This document shows, in pieces, positions 32,790-41,268 of a stretch of DNA of 64,000 nt (positions are counted from its first letter, which is position 1; each line of letters begins with the position of its first letter). A program made the position numbers and the translations under genes. Under the pieces are notes generated by a model. That model was not told the origin of the DNA, searched no databases, and saw nothing but the letters and a program-made list of their open reading frames with translations. This DNA comes from Paenibacillus piscarius (lineage in GTDB: Bacteria; Bacillota; Bacilli; Paenibacillales; Paenibacillaceae), in assembly GCF_022234545.1 (NCBI RefSeq), contig NZ_JAIEUI010000004.1, positions 418,298-482,297 of the forward strand. The letters are read 5' to 3'.

Positions 32790-33062
32790 GTATTCATGAG
32801 GTGATCCCATGAATTTACCAGAAAGTGTAGGAAGTCGGATACGTGAGCTTAGAAAAGCTAAAGGATGGACCCAGGAGCAACTGGCAGAAGCTGCATCACT
32901 TCACTATAGCTATATAGGCGGGGTTGAACGCGGAGACCGCATCCGAAGATCACGTAAAGAAATGAACCTCTCGCAAGAGCAGCTTGCAGAACGGTCAGGT
33001 CTACATACCAATTATGTGGGTCAAGTTGAGCGCGGAGAGCGAAATTTTTCTATAGATACCTT
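32558..33062. repeat. 39-bp exact direct repeat between two XRE genes
   Basis: Positions 32558-32596 and 33024-33062 are identical. They code for the same helix end ([13 protein letters not shown]). After the second copy the frame runs into unrelated sequence. Confidence 0.9.
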
Positions 33063-33165
33063 ATGGCCCGGCGGGCGGCTTAGTTGCAGAACTACAGCTA
33101 CCCGCCACGCTTCCCCACATTTATGCCACTTGGCTGGCCGGATTCACCTATTTTCATCTCTCTGA
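32809..33165 (+). pseudogene. Chimeric XRE regulator remnant
   Basis: 118 codons. Residues 1-44 are the first half of one XRE domain ([33 protein letters not shown]). This is fused to a second XRE domain that lacks its start ([30 protein letters not shown]). After the copied 39 bp the frame enters a Cys/His/Arg-rich tail with no domain. Two genes seem to have fused by recombination, then lost the 3' end. It might still make a protein with 1.5 HTH domains, but a regulator of normal type is unlikely. Confidence 0.65.
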
Positions 33166-33172
33166 TAAAAGC

Positions 33173-33202
33173 AAGGGACCGCCCTCTAAAAGAAGGCAGT
33201 CC
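33173..33202 (-). terminator. Terminator of the immunity fusion gene
   Basis: On the minus strand GGGACTGCCTTC / GGGCGGTCCC forms a stem followed by TTGCTTTTATC, directly after the stop at 33215. Confidence 0.7.
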
Positions 33203-33214
33203 CATCCATTCCCC

Positions 33215-34945
33215 CTAATCCAGCTCCGCCCGCGAGAACAAATCGCGGATCAGCTCGTCGTCCTCACAGGCCCGCTTGAAGGCGGTGGCGAACTTGACCA
33301 GCGCATCGCCGTCCGAGGAATAGGCGCAGAACATATCCGCCTCCGGGTCGAAGCGGATGAGCTGGGCCAGCTCCGGCATCCGCTCCTCCAGGAAGACTGC
33401 GGCCAGAGAGGCCCAGTCATATCCTCCCCCTTCGAAGCCCTCGTCCTCCCGCGCCGCGAACACCTCGGACTTATAGCTGCCTGCGTTCAGAATCACGGAC
33501 TTGCCGCCGTTATCCTGCTCCACAATAATAAAAGGCTTCAGATCCACAGCTCCCACCGTTTCCGCCTCCTTCAGCTTCTTCAATAATTGTTCCTTCGCTT
33601 CATCCGTGAACCGGAGATTCCCGCCGGTGTTCACGATCATACCCTGCCGGATACGGTCATCCAGCCAGTCCGTGATGAATCCCGGGGCATATCCGCCAGT
33701 GCTGAATTCCCCGCCGAACGCGATCATTTTGGAATACACCTCAAGATATTGTTCACGGCTCGTATCCGGATAGGCGTTGGTGTAGAGCCAGAATTGCAGA
33801 TCATACATCAGAGTGGAGCGTTCATCTGCATGAAGACTGAAATGCCCCTTCTCCTCAACGATGGCGGTACAGATCCTGCGGATGATGCCCTCTATGTCGT
33901 CCACTTCCGTTACCTTGCCGCACAGCTCCTGCAGCAGCGGAGAGAACTGCGCAGAGGCCACCTTCGTCAGGTCCGCCTGCTTGTCCTCTTCCGAGGTATC
34001 GAACACCTCATCGTTCACCAGCCCGCGGATGAAGGTCTCGAAGTCTGGGGCCAGGAACGTAATCTCATAATTCCCCTCCTGGTCTACATGTATGACCTCG
34101 GGCTCACCCTCCGGCCCGCAGTGGCGGTAATCCAGCATGATCACATCATGGCCTGCGGAAGGACAGTCGCCGAAGACCACGCCGATATCGGGATACCCCC
34201 ACTCCTCGATCATGAAGCGGCTGCCCAAATCCCCGCAGAGAGAGTAGCTTTTGTCACGCCCGATGCCGGCAATCCCTGAGATCGCCACATGATCCTCCGC
34301 CCAGGACGTAGATTCACTCACCGGAAAACAGGTATTGCGCGGAATCCCCCCGTTATGCTGCTTCATCATGGCGATGTAAGAAGCCGGCAGCTTATAGCCC
34401 AGCTCCTCCTCAACCGAAGCAATCAGCTCGTCACTTGGCAGTGGAGACACATAAGATTCCAAGGCGTAGTCGCTGTCATCCCAGAAATCCGCACAGAAAT
34501 CAAGAAAAGAACCCAGGTCCCTGCTTCCGCTCTCTCTTAGCAATTTAGCATTATGTATCGCTTCGGCGCGTCTGGCCTGCTCTCTCGCCTCACGCTGCAC
34601 ACCCTCCCGGCTATACTCCAGCATCGCCTGAAAATCTCCGTCTCCCGGCTGCAATTCATCCGCCCGCGCAAACGCCTGAACGGCCTGCTCATACTGCTTC
34701 AGATGATAATAGGAATATCCTATGCGGAAATGCCACAGCGGATCATCCGCGCCCTCCTCCGCCACACTAAGCAGCAGCTCCAGCGCTTCCCCGTATTGGT
34801 CCAGGTTATTGTAGGCCCGGCCTAACTGGCTGGTTAACTCATACCCTCTCTCGTCTACCGGAATCTCCAGAATGCGGTCCACGATCTGCTGGTGCTCATC
34901 CTGCTCATGCCAACGCTTGAATTGTGCAAGCAATGCTTCATCCAT
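33215..34945 (-). CDS. TPR-SMI1/KNR4-Imm51 fusion, candidate poly-immunity protein
   Basis: 576 aa. Residues 1-115 are TPR-like (RAYNNLDQYGEALELL, GYSYYHLKQYEQAVQAF). Residues about 165-310 match SMI1/KNR4 (SVEEELGYKLPASYIAMMKQHNGG, then a long acidic domain to FETFIRGL). A spacer domain of unknown type follows (about 330-460). Residues about 470-576 resemble Imm51 (GFEGGGYDWASLAAVFLEE, RFDPEADMFCAYS). SMI1 and Imm51 are immunity domains of polymorphic toxin systems, so one protein may neutralise more than one toxin. No toxin gene is in the window. The TPR part resembles the protein at 38486-38920. Confidence 0.75.
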   Translation of the reverse strand: MDEALLAQFKRWHEQDEHQQIVDRILEIPVDERGYELTSQLGRAYNNLDQYGEALELLLSVAEEGADDPLWHFRIGYSYYHLKQYEQAVQAFARADELQPGDGDFQAMLEYSREGVQREAREQARRAEAIHNAKLLRESGSRDLGSFLDFCADFWDDSDYALESYVSPLPSDELIASVEEELGYKLPASYIAMMKQHNGGIPRNTCFPVSESTSWAEDHVAISGIAGIGRDKSYSLCGDLGSRFMIEEWGYPDIGVVFGDCPSAGHDVIMLDYRHCGPEGEPEVIHVDQEGNYEITFLAPDFETFIRGLVNDEVFDTSEEDKQADLTKVASAQFSPLLQELCGKVTEVDDIEGIIRRICTAIVEEKGHFSLHADERSTLMYDLQFWLYTNAYPDTSREQYLEVYSKMIAFGGEFSTGGYAPGFITDWLDDRIRQGMIVNTGGNLRFTDEAKEQLLKKLKEAETVGAVDLKPFIIVEQDNGGKSVILNAGSYKSEVFAAREDEGFEGGGYDWASLAAVFLEERMPELAQLIRFDPEADMFCAYSSDGDALVKFATAFKRACEDDELIRDLFSRAELD

Positions 34946-35039
34946 ACTTTAACCTCCCTAGTTCTGTCACTATTACCCATTTCACCGGAAAATCAGTAGA
35001 TTAAACATGCTTCAGATCACAGAAACTTGATTCCGCACA

Positions 35040-35085
35040 AAAAGGAGGCTGTCCGGAACCTCCCCGGCACCAGGACAACCTCTCC
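35040..35085 (-). terminator. Orphan hairpin with minus-strand T run
   Basis: On the minus strand GAGGTTGTCC ... GGACAGCCTCC precedes TTTTTGTG. No minus-strand gene ends just upstream of it, so it may be left from a lost gene. Confidence 0.45.
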
Positions 35086-35148
35086 AATATCATTCATTGC
35101 CATTTCGCCTAAAGTTACTGCCGCGCTGCCGTCATCCGGCTACCCATA

Positions 35149-35189
35149 TTGAAGACAGCTCCGCTTCCATATATGATAGCTATATCATA
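35149..35189 (+). promoter_or_regulatory. Promoter and overlapping palindrome of the IF-3-like gene
   Basis: -35 TTGAAG (35149-35154), 17-bp spacer, -10 TATGAT (35172-35177). A dyad TATGATA-GCTA-TATCATA (35172-35189) covers the -10, as expected for a repressor site. Confidence 0.65.
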
Positions 35190-35214
35190 CTTGATTAAAG
35201 GAGGATGCTTATCC

Positions 35215-35727
35215 GTGGCTGTACTGATAAATGAACAGATCCGGGCCGCCGAGGTCCAGTTGACCGGGCTGAAGGGCGAGAAGCTCGGCACCCTATCCCG
35301 CGAAGAGGCACTGTCAATGGCCAGAGCCGCAGGTGCCGACCTCGTCTGCACCTCGCTGATGAGCAGCCCGCCGCCCTGCAGCCTGGTGGCCAAGGGCACA
35401 GGCAAAGCGGCTGCGAAGGCTGCCCGCAAAGGCACTGCCACCCGCCCCCAAGGCGGCGGAGGCAGCAGCGAGAAGGTGAAGGAGCTGCGCTTCACCGCTT
35501 ATATCGAAGAGCATGACTACGACACAAAGCTCCGTCAGGCGGACAAGCACTTACGCTCCGGCAAGCCGGTGCAGCTTGTCGTGAAGTCCTCCGGCGCGAA
35601 GGAAGCCGCCGCTGCGAAGGCCGTGCTGGAACGCCTGGTCGCGGACCTGAAGGAGGCCGGAAGCAAGGCTTCCGGGCTGCAGACCAGCGGCAAGGGCGCG
35701 CAGGTGCGGATGAATCCGCTCACGTAG
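35215..35727 (+). CDS. Extra translation initiation factor IF-3 (paralogue)
   Basis: 170 aa from a GTG at 35215 with AAAGGAGG upstream. IF3 N-terminal domain: VLINEQIRAAEVQLTGLKGEKLG, ALSMARAAGADLVC. IF3 C-terminal domain: KELRFTAYIEEHDYDTKLRQADKHLRSGKPVQLVVKS. Between them is a Lys/Ala/Gly-rich linker (about residues 65-90) longer than usual. It is not in the infC-rpmI-rplT setting, lacks an L20-type leader, and is moderately diverged, so it is a second copy. It may bind ribosomes under a special condition set by the palindrome-controlled promoter. Confidence 0.8.
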   Translation: MAVLINEQIRAAEVQLTGLKGEKLGTLSREEALSMARAAGADLVCTSLMSSPPPCSLVAKGTGKAAAKAARKGTATRPQGGGGSSEKVKELRFTAYIEEHDYDTKLRQADKHLRSGKPVQLVVKSSGAKEAAAAKAVLERLVADLKEAGSKASGLQTSGKGAQVRMNPLT

Positions 35728-35790
35728 TAGCGGCCCGATCTGGCAGAACGAATCGGAATGGCTCGGGCTTCGAGGTTGAAGTGCCCCGCC

Positions 35791-35820
35791 AAGGCGATCT
35801 CTGATGAGATCGCCTTTTTG
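35791..35820 (+). terminator. Terminator of the IF-3-like gene
   Basis: Perfect 11-bp stem AAGGCGATCTC / GAGATCGCCTT with loop TGAT, then TTTG. Confidence 0.9.
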
Positions 35821-36442
35821 AGCTGGCAGCTCCACCCTGCCGGATGCCGATCCATTGCATTACCTGCAATAGATCGACCCGAAATCGGCCATATTATCGA
35901 ACCTGTTGTACTCTGTACAGCAGATTTCAGCAAAGTTAGCTTTATCGGGCTAATATGCAGATTTCAATTGCACGATCTGCAACAGATCGCTATATAGCTG
36001 GCGAAATCACTAATTCTCATGTACATAATGCAATCGGCAGACGGAACGCTGGACAATTGCAGTGAGGTATTAGCTGCGTTTGTAGCGAATAATCAGAGAT
36101 AAGTGTATTGTGTGCATCTAAAAACAGTGAAACAGAAAGCTTTCCTCTTTTAACTGTATTCTGTACAACTACATTTGCCCGGATGGGCGAAAATCCAGGT
36201 ATAGAAGCATTTTACTTGCACGAAATACAGCTAAACAGAGGTTTGGTGGAACAACCGGCGGATTAGTTGTACAGATTGCACTTAAGCCTACCCCTGGCAC
36301 CTTAATCGGGCACGGCAACCCTAAGCAGCAAGCGATGAGTTAGAAGTAACTTTCACACGTGTGAATCTGATGAAGTACTTGCAGTCTCTGCCAGCAGTCA
36401 CCTAATCAGTCTCCGCCAGCAGCCCCTCATCAGCCCCGCCCC
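35821..36442. other. Non-coding stretch with diverged short repeats
   Basis: About 620 bp without a credible gene. Words recur in diverged form: TGCAATAGATCG and TGCAACAGATCG, each followed by GAAATC; and TGTACA-type words (ACTCTGTACAG, ATTCTGTACAACT, TTGTACAGATTG). A perfect palindrome TTCACACGTGTGAA lies at 36352-36365. It resembles an accumulation of a diverged intergenic repeat. No function can be given. Confidence 0.6.
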
Positions 36443-38149
36443 CTACTCCACCTGCCCCCGTCCGTTATTCCACAGGTGGCGGAACGGAGCATTATCCCGC
36501 AGCAGCGTCGCGAAGTCCCCTTCTCCAACCAGCTTCCTCCGCTCCAGGACCAGAATCTGGTCCACGCGGGAGATGAAATTCAGCCGGTGGGCGATGATGA
36601 TGACCGTTCTTCCGCGGAACGCTTCGAACACGGTCTCCATCAGACTGGCCTCCGTCACATTGTCCAGCGCGGATGCCGGCTCATCCAGGATAATCAGCTT
36701 CCGCTGCTGCAGAATGGCCCGGGCGAAGGCCACCCGCTGGCGTTCGCCGCCCGACAGCTTCAGCCCCCGCTCACCAACCCTCGTCTCCAGCTTCTCCGGC
36801 AGCTCCAGCACCTTCTCTTTCAGATGCACCTTATCCAGCACTGCATACAGCTCCTCATCCGGAACCTCCTGATCGAACACCATATTCCCCCGGATTGAGG
36901 TATCGAAGATGGGGCTATCCTGTGACAGATACGAGATGTGGTCGTAGTAGCTGTTCAGACGCAGCTCATCGATATCTGTTCCGTCCACCAGCAGCTCGCC
37001 GCCGCTTTTCTTCAGCAGGCCGGTGATCAGCTTAATGACCGTTGACTTGCCGCTGCCGCTCAGGCCCACCAGCGCCACCGAGGTGCCGGGGGCAATGGAG
37101 AAGGACAGCCGGTCCAGTACCGGGACATCCCCGTAGCTGAAGGTGACCTCCTTGAATTCAATCCCGCCCTGCAGGGCGGTGATCTCCTTGCCCTGCTCCA
37201 GATTGCGGTCCACCGGGGCATTCAGGAAATCCTCGAACCGCTGATAGGTGACCCGGTTCAGCTTGTATCCGACGAACAGGACGTTGAAGATGGCGATCGG
37301 CGTGTATATTTTCTCAATAAACATGAACAGCGCGACCATCACTCCGACCGTGGCTTCCCCGGAGGCCACCTGCTTCACCCCGTAGAGCAGAATAATGACC
37401 TTAATCAGCGTAATGAACAATTCAAACAAGGCAAAAAAAGCCTCATGCACCATCTGCAGCCGTGCACTCTGCCCGATGATCTGCCGGGCCGATTCGTTCA
37501 GCTTGGCGATCTCCTGGGCATACTTCTTGTTGGTGCGGAACACCACCAGCTCCATGAAGCCGCGCACCCCGTACCGGGACATTTTCTCCTGCTCGCTCAG
37601 TACAGACTCTTTGATCCGGTAAAGCACCTTAAGCAGCACATTCGTCAGCACAAAGATCACTACATACCCGCCCGCAATCACCAGCATGATGCTGAGATCA
37701 TAGTAGCTGATGAAGAGCAGACTGAAGAGGATGGCCGGCAGCAGCTCATGCAGCGTGTGCAGAACAAAAGAAAACAGAATACTGTTACCGGCGGCCGCAC
37801 CATTCTCGATCACCTTGATCATCTGGCCGGTGCCCATGTTCTGATAAGCAGAGTAATCCATTCTGGAGATGGAGGACATGGCCATAATCTTCAGCCTCTC
37901 CGTGATGCTGTTGGACAGGTATGCACTTGGATATTCATCCGCATAATTGAGAACGACCGTTAACCCCAGCAATATTCCGTACAGAACAATCCAGAACAGG
38001 ATATCCCGGAAGCTCCAGCCCCCGGCCGCCTGATCCAGCACCTTCTGAAAGACAACAATCCCCAGGCTGCCCAAGAGCTGAATGGTGAAACCGAGGACCA
38101 GATATAGAATAACCCACCCTTTGAGGGATTCAAGAGTTTTACGCAGCAT
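36443..38149 (-). CDS. ABC-type exporter, fused permease and ATPase
   Basis: 568 aa from the ATG at 38149 (TTGGAG 8-10 bases upstream; the ATG at 38173 has no site). Six membrane helices in residues 1-300, then the ATPase: GLSGSGKST (Walker A), SYLSQDSP (Q loop), LSGGERQRVAFARA (signature), LIILDEPAS (Walker B), AHRL (H loop). Half-size type I exporter, expected to act as a homodimer. Substrates include drugs, lipids and peptides. The gene lies after a long structured leader with an intrinsic terminator, so expression is probably set by attenuation. Confidence 0.85.
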   Translation of the reverse strand: MLRKTLESLKGWVILYLVLGFTIQLLGSLGIVVFQKVLDQAAGGWSFRDILFWIVLYGILLGLTVVLNYADEYPSAYLSNSITERLKIMAMSSISRMDYSAYQNMGTGQMIKVIENGAAAGNSILFSFVLHTLHELLPAILFSLLFISYYDLSIMLVIAGGYVVIFVLTNVLLKVLYRIKESVLSEQEKMSRYGVRGFMELVVFRTNKKYAQEIAKLNESARQIIGQSARLQMVHEAFFALFELFITLIKVIILLYGVKQVASGEATVGVMVALFMFIEKIYTPIAIFNVLFVGYKLNRVTYQRFEDFLNAPVDRNLEQGKEITALQGGIEFKEVTFSYGDVPVLDRLSFSIAPGTSVALVGLSGSGKSTVIKLITGLLKKSGGELLVDGTDIDELRLNSYYDHISYLSQDSPIFDTSIRGNMVFDQEVPDEELYAVLDKVHLKEKVLELPEKLETRVGERGLKLSGGERQRVAFARAILQQRKLIILDEPASALDNVTEASLMETVFEAFRGRTVIIIAHRLNFISRVDQILVLERRKLVGEGDFATLLRDNAPFRHLWNNGRGQVE

Positions 38150-38186
38150 AAATTCAATCTCCAATCTATTCATAGGTATGCAAAAA

Positions 38187-38268
38187 AGCCGGGACTGCCC
38201 GTCATTCCATACACGAAGCCGCCTGCATCAGCAGTTGGATCGCGCGCGGAATAACCAGTGTCCCGGCT
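38187..38268 (-). terminator. Intrinsic terminator in the exporter leader
   Basis: Minus-strand stem AGCCGGGAC (38260-38268) / GTCCCGGCT (38187-38195), then six Ts. The 64-base loop holds most of a 27-codon frame. It ends 37 bp before the exporter start and would stop transcription of the exporter if it forms. Confidence 0.75.
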
Positions 38269-38285
38269 ACAACAAGAATAACCAT
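38202..38285 (-). CDS. 27-aa hydrophobic leader peptide (candidate)
   Basis: ATG at 38285, TGA at 38202-38204. The peptide is a single hydrophobic helix: VILVVAGTLVI, then PRAIQLLMQAASCME. It resembles short membrane-active or leader peptides, but no family was recognised. The ribosome site is weak (GGTGT). The ATG lies in the 3' strand of the outer stem of the leader RNA, and the body fills the loop of the terminator. It may be a regulatory leader peptide or a type I toxin-like product. Confidence 0.45.
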   Translation of the reverse strand: MVILVVAGTLVIPRAIQLLMQAASCME

Positions 38286-38400
38286 ACAGACACCGTACGA
38301 GGTTCCTAGTTAACGTGTCCCAAGGGCAGACTTCCCCCTTGGCGGCTGGTACGCGTTCTACCCAGCCCGGTAACTAGTTACTCGTAACGGTACGGTATGG
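38282..38400 (-). ncRNA. Multi-branched structured leader RNA of the ABC exporter (candidate)
   Basis: Read on the minus strand. Outer stem: CCATA (38396-38400) with TATGG (38282-38286), and CCGTAC (38390-38395) with GTACGG (38293-38298). Inside: GTTAC-GA-GTAAC (38377-38388), CTAGTTA (38371-38377) with TAACTAG (38306-38312), GCTGG / CCAGC (38362-38366, 38345-38349) and CCAAGGG / CCCTTGG (38336-38342, 38320-38326). Nested, closed stems of this kind are typical of riboswitch aptamers. It does not match the known classes I could recall. Confidence 0.6.
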
Positions 38401-38433
38401 CATCCTGTTCACCCCGATTGTAAGATTGTCATC

Positions 38434-38463
38434 ATTGTAGGCTGCAGGCCGCCGTACTGTCAA
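38434..38463 (-). promoter_or_regulatory. Promoter of the exporter leader
   Basis: Minus strand: -35 TTGACA (38458-38463), 18-bp spacer, -10 TACAAT (38434-38439). Transcription would start near 38427, giving a leader of about 280 bases before the exporter. Confidence 0.75.
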
Positions 38464-38485
38464 TACCGGCTTCCCTTCACAGACT

Positions 38486-38920
38486 CTAACGCTTGGTCTC
38501 TTCCGAAGTCTCACCCTCTGTGGCGGAAGCCTCGTCGGTATCCTCAACATCTTCCGTATCTGCCAGCGCCGCCGCTTCAGTCCGGCTCCATTCCAGGAAC
38601 TCTATTGCATCCTGATCCTCCGGGTCCAGCTTATGCGCCCGCTCGAAGGCCTTGATCGCTTTGTCGTATTCATTCAGGTAATAGTAGGCGTAACCGACAC
38701 GGAAGTGCCACAGCGGGTCTTTCTTGCTCTTCTCCTTGGTCTTGTTGAACCATTTAAGCGCTTCCTTATAACGGCCCAGATTATTGAGCGCCCGTCCGAG
38801 GTGAACCGCCAGCTCATCGTCGATCAGCGGGGTAGGCACCTCTTTGATACGCGATACGATCTCTTCAAACTCGTCTGCCTCATGCCAGGCATTCAGTTGG
38901 GCAATTAATTCTTCTCTCAT
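38486..38920 (-). CDS. TPR protein, paralogue of the immunity-fusion N-terminus
   Basis: 144 aa. LIAQLNAWHEADEFEEIVSRIKEVP at the start and GRALNNLGRYKEALKWF, GYAYYYLNEYDKAIKAFERAHKLDP are TPR helices. They line up with residues 1-115 of the TPR-SMI1-Imm51 protein (33215-34945), including DPLWHFR-GY. The tail is acidic and low-complexity (about 115-144). Whether the two genes come from one ancestor by duplication of this module is an inference. Likely an adaptor for protein-protein contact. Confidence 0.85.
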   Translation of the reverse strand: MREELIAQLNAWHEADEFEEIVSRIKEVPTPLIDDELAVHLGRALNNLGRYKEALKWFNKTKEKSKKDPLWHFRVGYAYYYLNEYDKAIKAFERAHKLDPEDQDAIEFLEWSRTEAAALADTEDVEDTDEASATEGETSEETKR

Positions 38921-39007
38921 TGCAATTTAGGCCTCCCGGTTAATAAATCCATTCCTCTAACAGTTACTTTATCATGTTCACGGTGACTTTCCCACTGGCT
39001 CCTGAGG

Positions 39008-40246
39008 TTATGTAGGGATGATGATGCGGAAGGTGGTTCCTTTTCCTTTTACACTCTGGACCCGGATGTGCCCGCCCACCTTATGGACCGCATTGTAGGC
39101 CATCAGCATTCCGAGACCTGTGCCCTCTGCCTTGGTCGAATAATACGGCTTGCCCAGGCGCGACAGCTCCTCCTTCGTCATCCCGATACCGTTATCCCGG
39201 ATGGTAATGAGGATGTTCTGCTCACTCTCGGAAATATCAATCGACAGCACCGCATCCTCGGTCCCCTCCATCGCTTCAATGGCATTCTTGTAGAGATTGA
39301 TCAGGCACTGCTGCATCTGGTTCCGGTCGTAATGGGTATATAGTGAATTATTGAAGCTGAATTCAACGGCAACCTTGTGAATAGTGGCATAGGGCAGGAT
39401 GACATTCTTGGTGTATTCGCATTCCGCCTGGAGATTGGAGTAGACCCGGTCCTCAGACTGCGGCTTGGCAAAAGACAGATAGTCGCTGATAATCTTCTCC
39501 GCCCGGTTCAGCTCCAGCAAGGACAGCTCGATATAGCTTTTCTCTTCAGGAGTGAGGCCCTTCGACAGATTCAGCAGCTGAAGGAAGCCGCTGGTCACGG
39601 TTAACGGGTTACGCATCTCATGCGAGACGCTGGCCGCCAGCTCGCTGACCACGTTCAGGCGCTCCGACTGCATCATCCGCTCGCGGTTCCTGAGGTTTAA
39701 CAGAATCTGCTCCAGCAGAATCATCAGGACCGCCATGACGACAGCGTGAATCGTTAAGGCGTTGACAACCAGCATCCAGTACTGCATATCCAGCTTGTTC
39801 AGGATCAGGCTCAGAACAATGAGATAACAGCCCATCGTGATGATTACGAGACAGGTTGCCCAAATAATACGGCCTCTCGGCTTAGAACGAAGAAACCGCT
39901 TGCTAAGCGCCGGAACCAGAGCCAGAACCGCCGTCGAGAACAGCAGCGACTGCACCGTTCCTTCGCCGCCGACATAGAAGCGGTATATATTCAGGATCAG
40001 ATATAAGGGAAGGACGTTTTTGTACCCTCCGTACAAAGCTGTAATTATAAACGGGACATACCGCAAGTCAAAGATAAATCCGCTCTCCAGCTGAATCGGC
40101 TTGGCAATACACAGGATCATGGTGAGGGCTGTGAGCAGCACAAGGATCTTCCGGTTATAGGCATGGGGCCTGTTCTCGAAGAAGATCAGAAAGATCAGCA
40201 CGGGAAACAGCATGAACAAGAAATTGAGCAGCAATGTCTCAAACAA
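39008..40246 (-). CDS. KinB-like sensor histidine kinase
   Basis: 412 aa from a TTG at 40246 with AAAGGAAG 6 bases upstream; the longer TTG start at 40300 has no site. Six membrane helices with a 5TM-LYT-like layout (LPLYLILNIYRFYVGGEG). H box VSHEMRNPLTVTSGFLQLL, N box INLYKNAIEAM, G boxes RDNGIGM and GTGLGML. Such kinases feed the sporulation phosphorelay in B. subtilis (KinB) and relatives. No partner response regulator adjoins, which also fits a phosphorelay kinase. The TTG start may keep its level low. Confidence 0.8.
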   Translation of the reverse strand: MFETLLLNFLFMLFPVLIFLIFFENRPHAYNRKILVLLTALTMILCIAKPIQLESGFIFDLRYVPFIITALYGGYKNVLPLYLILNIYRFYVGGEGTVQSLLFSTAVLALVPALSKRFLRSKPRGRIIWATCLVIITMGCYLIVLSLILNKLDMQYWMLVVNALTIHAVVMAVLMILLEQILLNLRNRERMMQSERLNVVSELAASVSHEMRNPLTVTSGFLQLLNLSKGLTPEEKSYIELSLLELNRAEKIISDYLSFAKPQSEDRVYSNLQAECEYTKNVILPYATIHKVAVEFSFNNSLYTHYDRNQMQQCLINLYKNAIEAMEGTEDAVLSIDISESEQNILITIRDNGIGMTKEELSRLGKPYYSTKAEGTGLGMLMAYNAVHKVGGHIRVQSVKGKGTTFRIIIPT

Positions 40247-40470
40247 GGCTAACTTCCTTTCGGCTCTACTGCGGGTAGAGGCAAATGCGTTTGTGCGCAA
40301 GGCACTATACTTAGAACATTACGCTAATCTGATAATATATGTAAAGGAATTGTTATACTGTCTTTTTTATTTCAATGCCAAGGATACCCGCGGGCGGTGT
40401 CGAATATTTATGGCGGAAGACATGATTACACGGCTGTGCATAATAATTGCGACCGAAGGAGTAGATCACC

Positions 40471-41268
40471 ATGGCTTTTACCATCAGTAATCTGAAGGAC
40501 AATTCCAACGTAGTCGTCAGGCAGGAGCTGGGCGGGTTCTCGGTGCTTGAATACAAGGAGGACTTAAGCTGTACCTCCGTTGCCGAGGCGCAGGCCAATT
40601 ACTTCATGAGCCAGAGCAACATGCGCAATAAGCAGCTTATGATTGAGCTGAATAACAGCGAGGTAATGCTCAGCGCAGGCGCTATGCAGTACATGATCGG
40701 TAACATTGAGATGACCTCCGGCATCAAGGGTGTCGGCGGTCTGATGCGCAATATGCTGTCAGGCGCAGCCACGGGAACAAGTGCAGTTAAACCGCTCTAT
40801 AAAGGAACCGGCACGATTATGCTGGAGACCACTTACAAGTATCTGTGGCTGATTGACGTAGACCATGACGATATCGTTCTGGATGACGGGCTGTTCCTGG
40901 CCTGTGAGACCACGCTGGATGTCTCGGTTACAGCCCGCAAGAATGTGTCCTCTGCCGTTCTCGGCGGAGAGGGCCTGTTCAACCTGAGTGCCCGGGGCAA
41001 GGGCATACTGGCGCTGGAAGCGCCGATTCCGGCCGAGGAGGCTGTAGTGGTTGAGCTGCAGAATGATGTGCTGAAGGTGGATGGCAACTTTGCATTGATG
41101 TGGTCGAATACGCTGGATTTCACCGTCGAGAAGTCAGGCAAGACCCGTCTGGGCTCCGCCGCCTCCGGTGAAGGTCTGGTCAATGTCTACCGGGGAACCG
41201 GCACGGTCTGGCTGGCCCCGCTCACGAATTACAGGAACAGCCTGTTCACGGCTCCGCCTGCGCCATGA
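40471..41268 (+). CDS. AIM24-family protein
   Basis: 265 aa, double beta-barrel AIM24 family. Seen: QLMIELNNSEVMLSAGAMQYMIGNIEMTS, GGLMRNMLSGAATGTS and VYRGTGTVWLAPL. The bacterial role is unknown. In yeast Aim24 supports inner-membrane organisation. The gene ends in an ATGA overlap with a GNAT gene, so the two are translated together. Confidence 0.9.
   Translation: MAFTISNLKDNSNVVVRQELGGFSVLEYKEDLSCTSVAEAQANYFMSQSNMRNKQLMIELNNSEVMLSAGAMQYMIGNIEMTSGIKGVGGLMRNMLSGAATGTSAVKPLYKGTGTIMLETTYKYLWLIDVDHDDIVLDDGLFLACETTLDVSVTARKNVSSAVLGGEGLFNLSARGKGILALEAPIPAEEAVVVELQNDVLKVDGNFALMWSNTLDFTVEKSGKTRLGSAASGEGLVNVYRGTGTVWLAPLTNYRNSLFTAPPAP

Noticed and set aside
38282..38400. T-box or other known riboswitch
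   Set aside because: No T-box sequence, specifier loop or known aptamer core could be found; kept as an unclassified structured leader.
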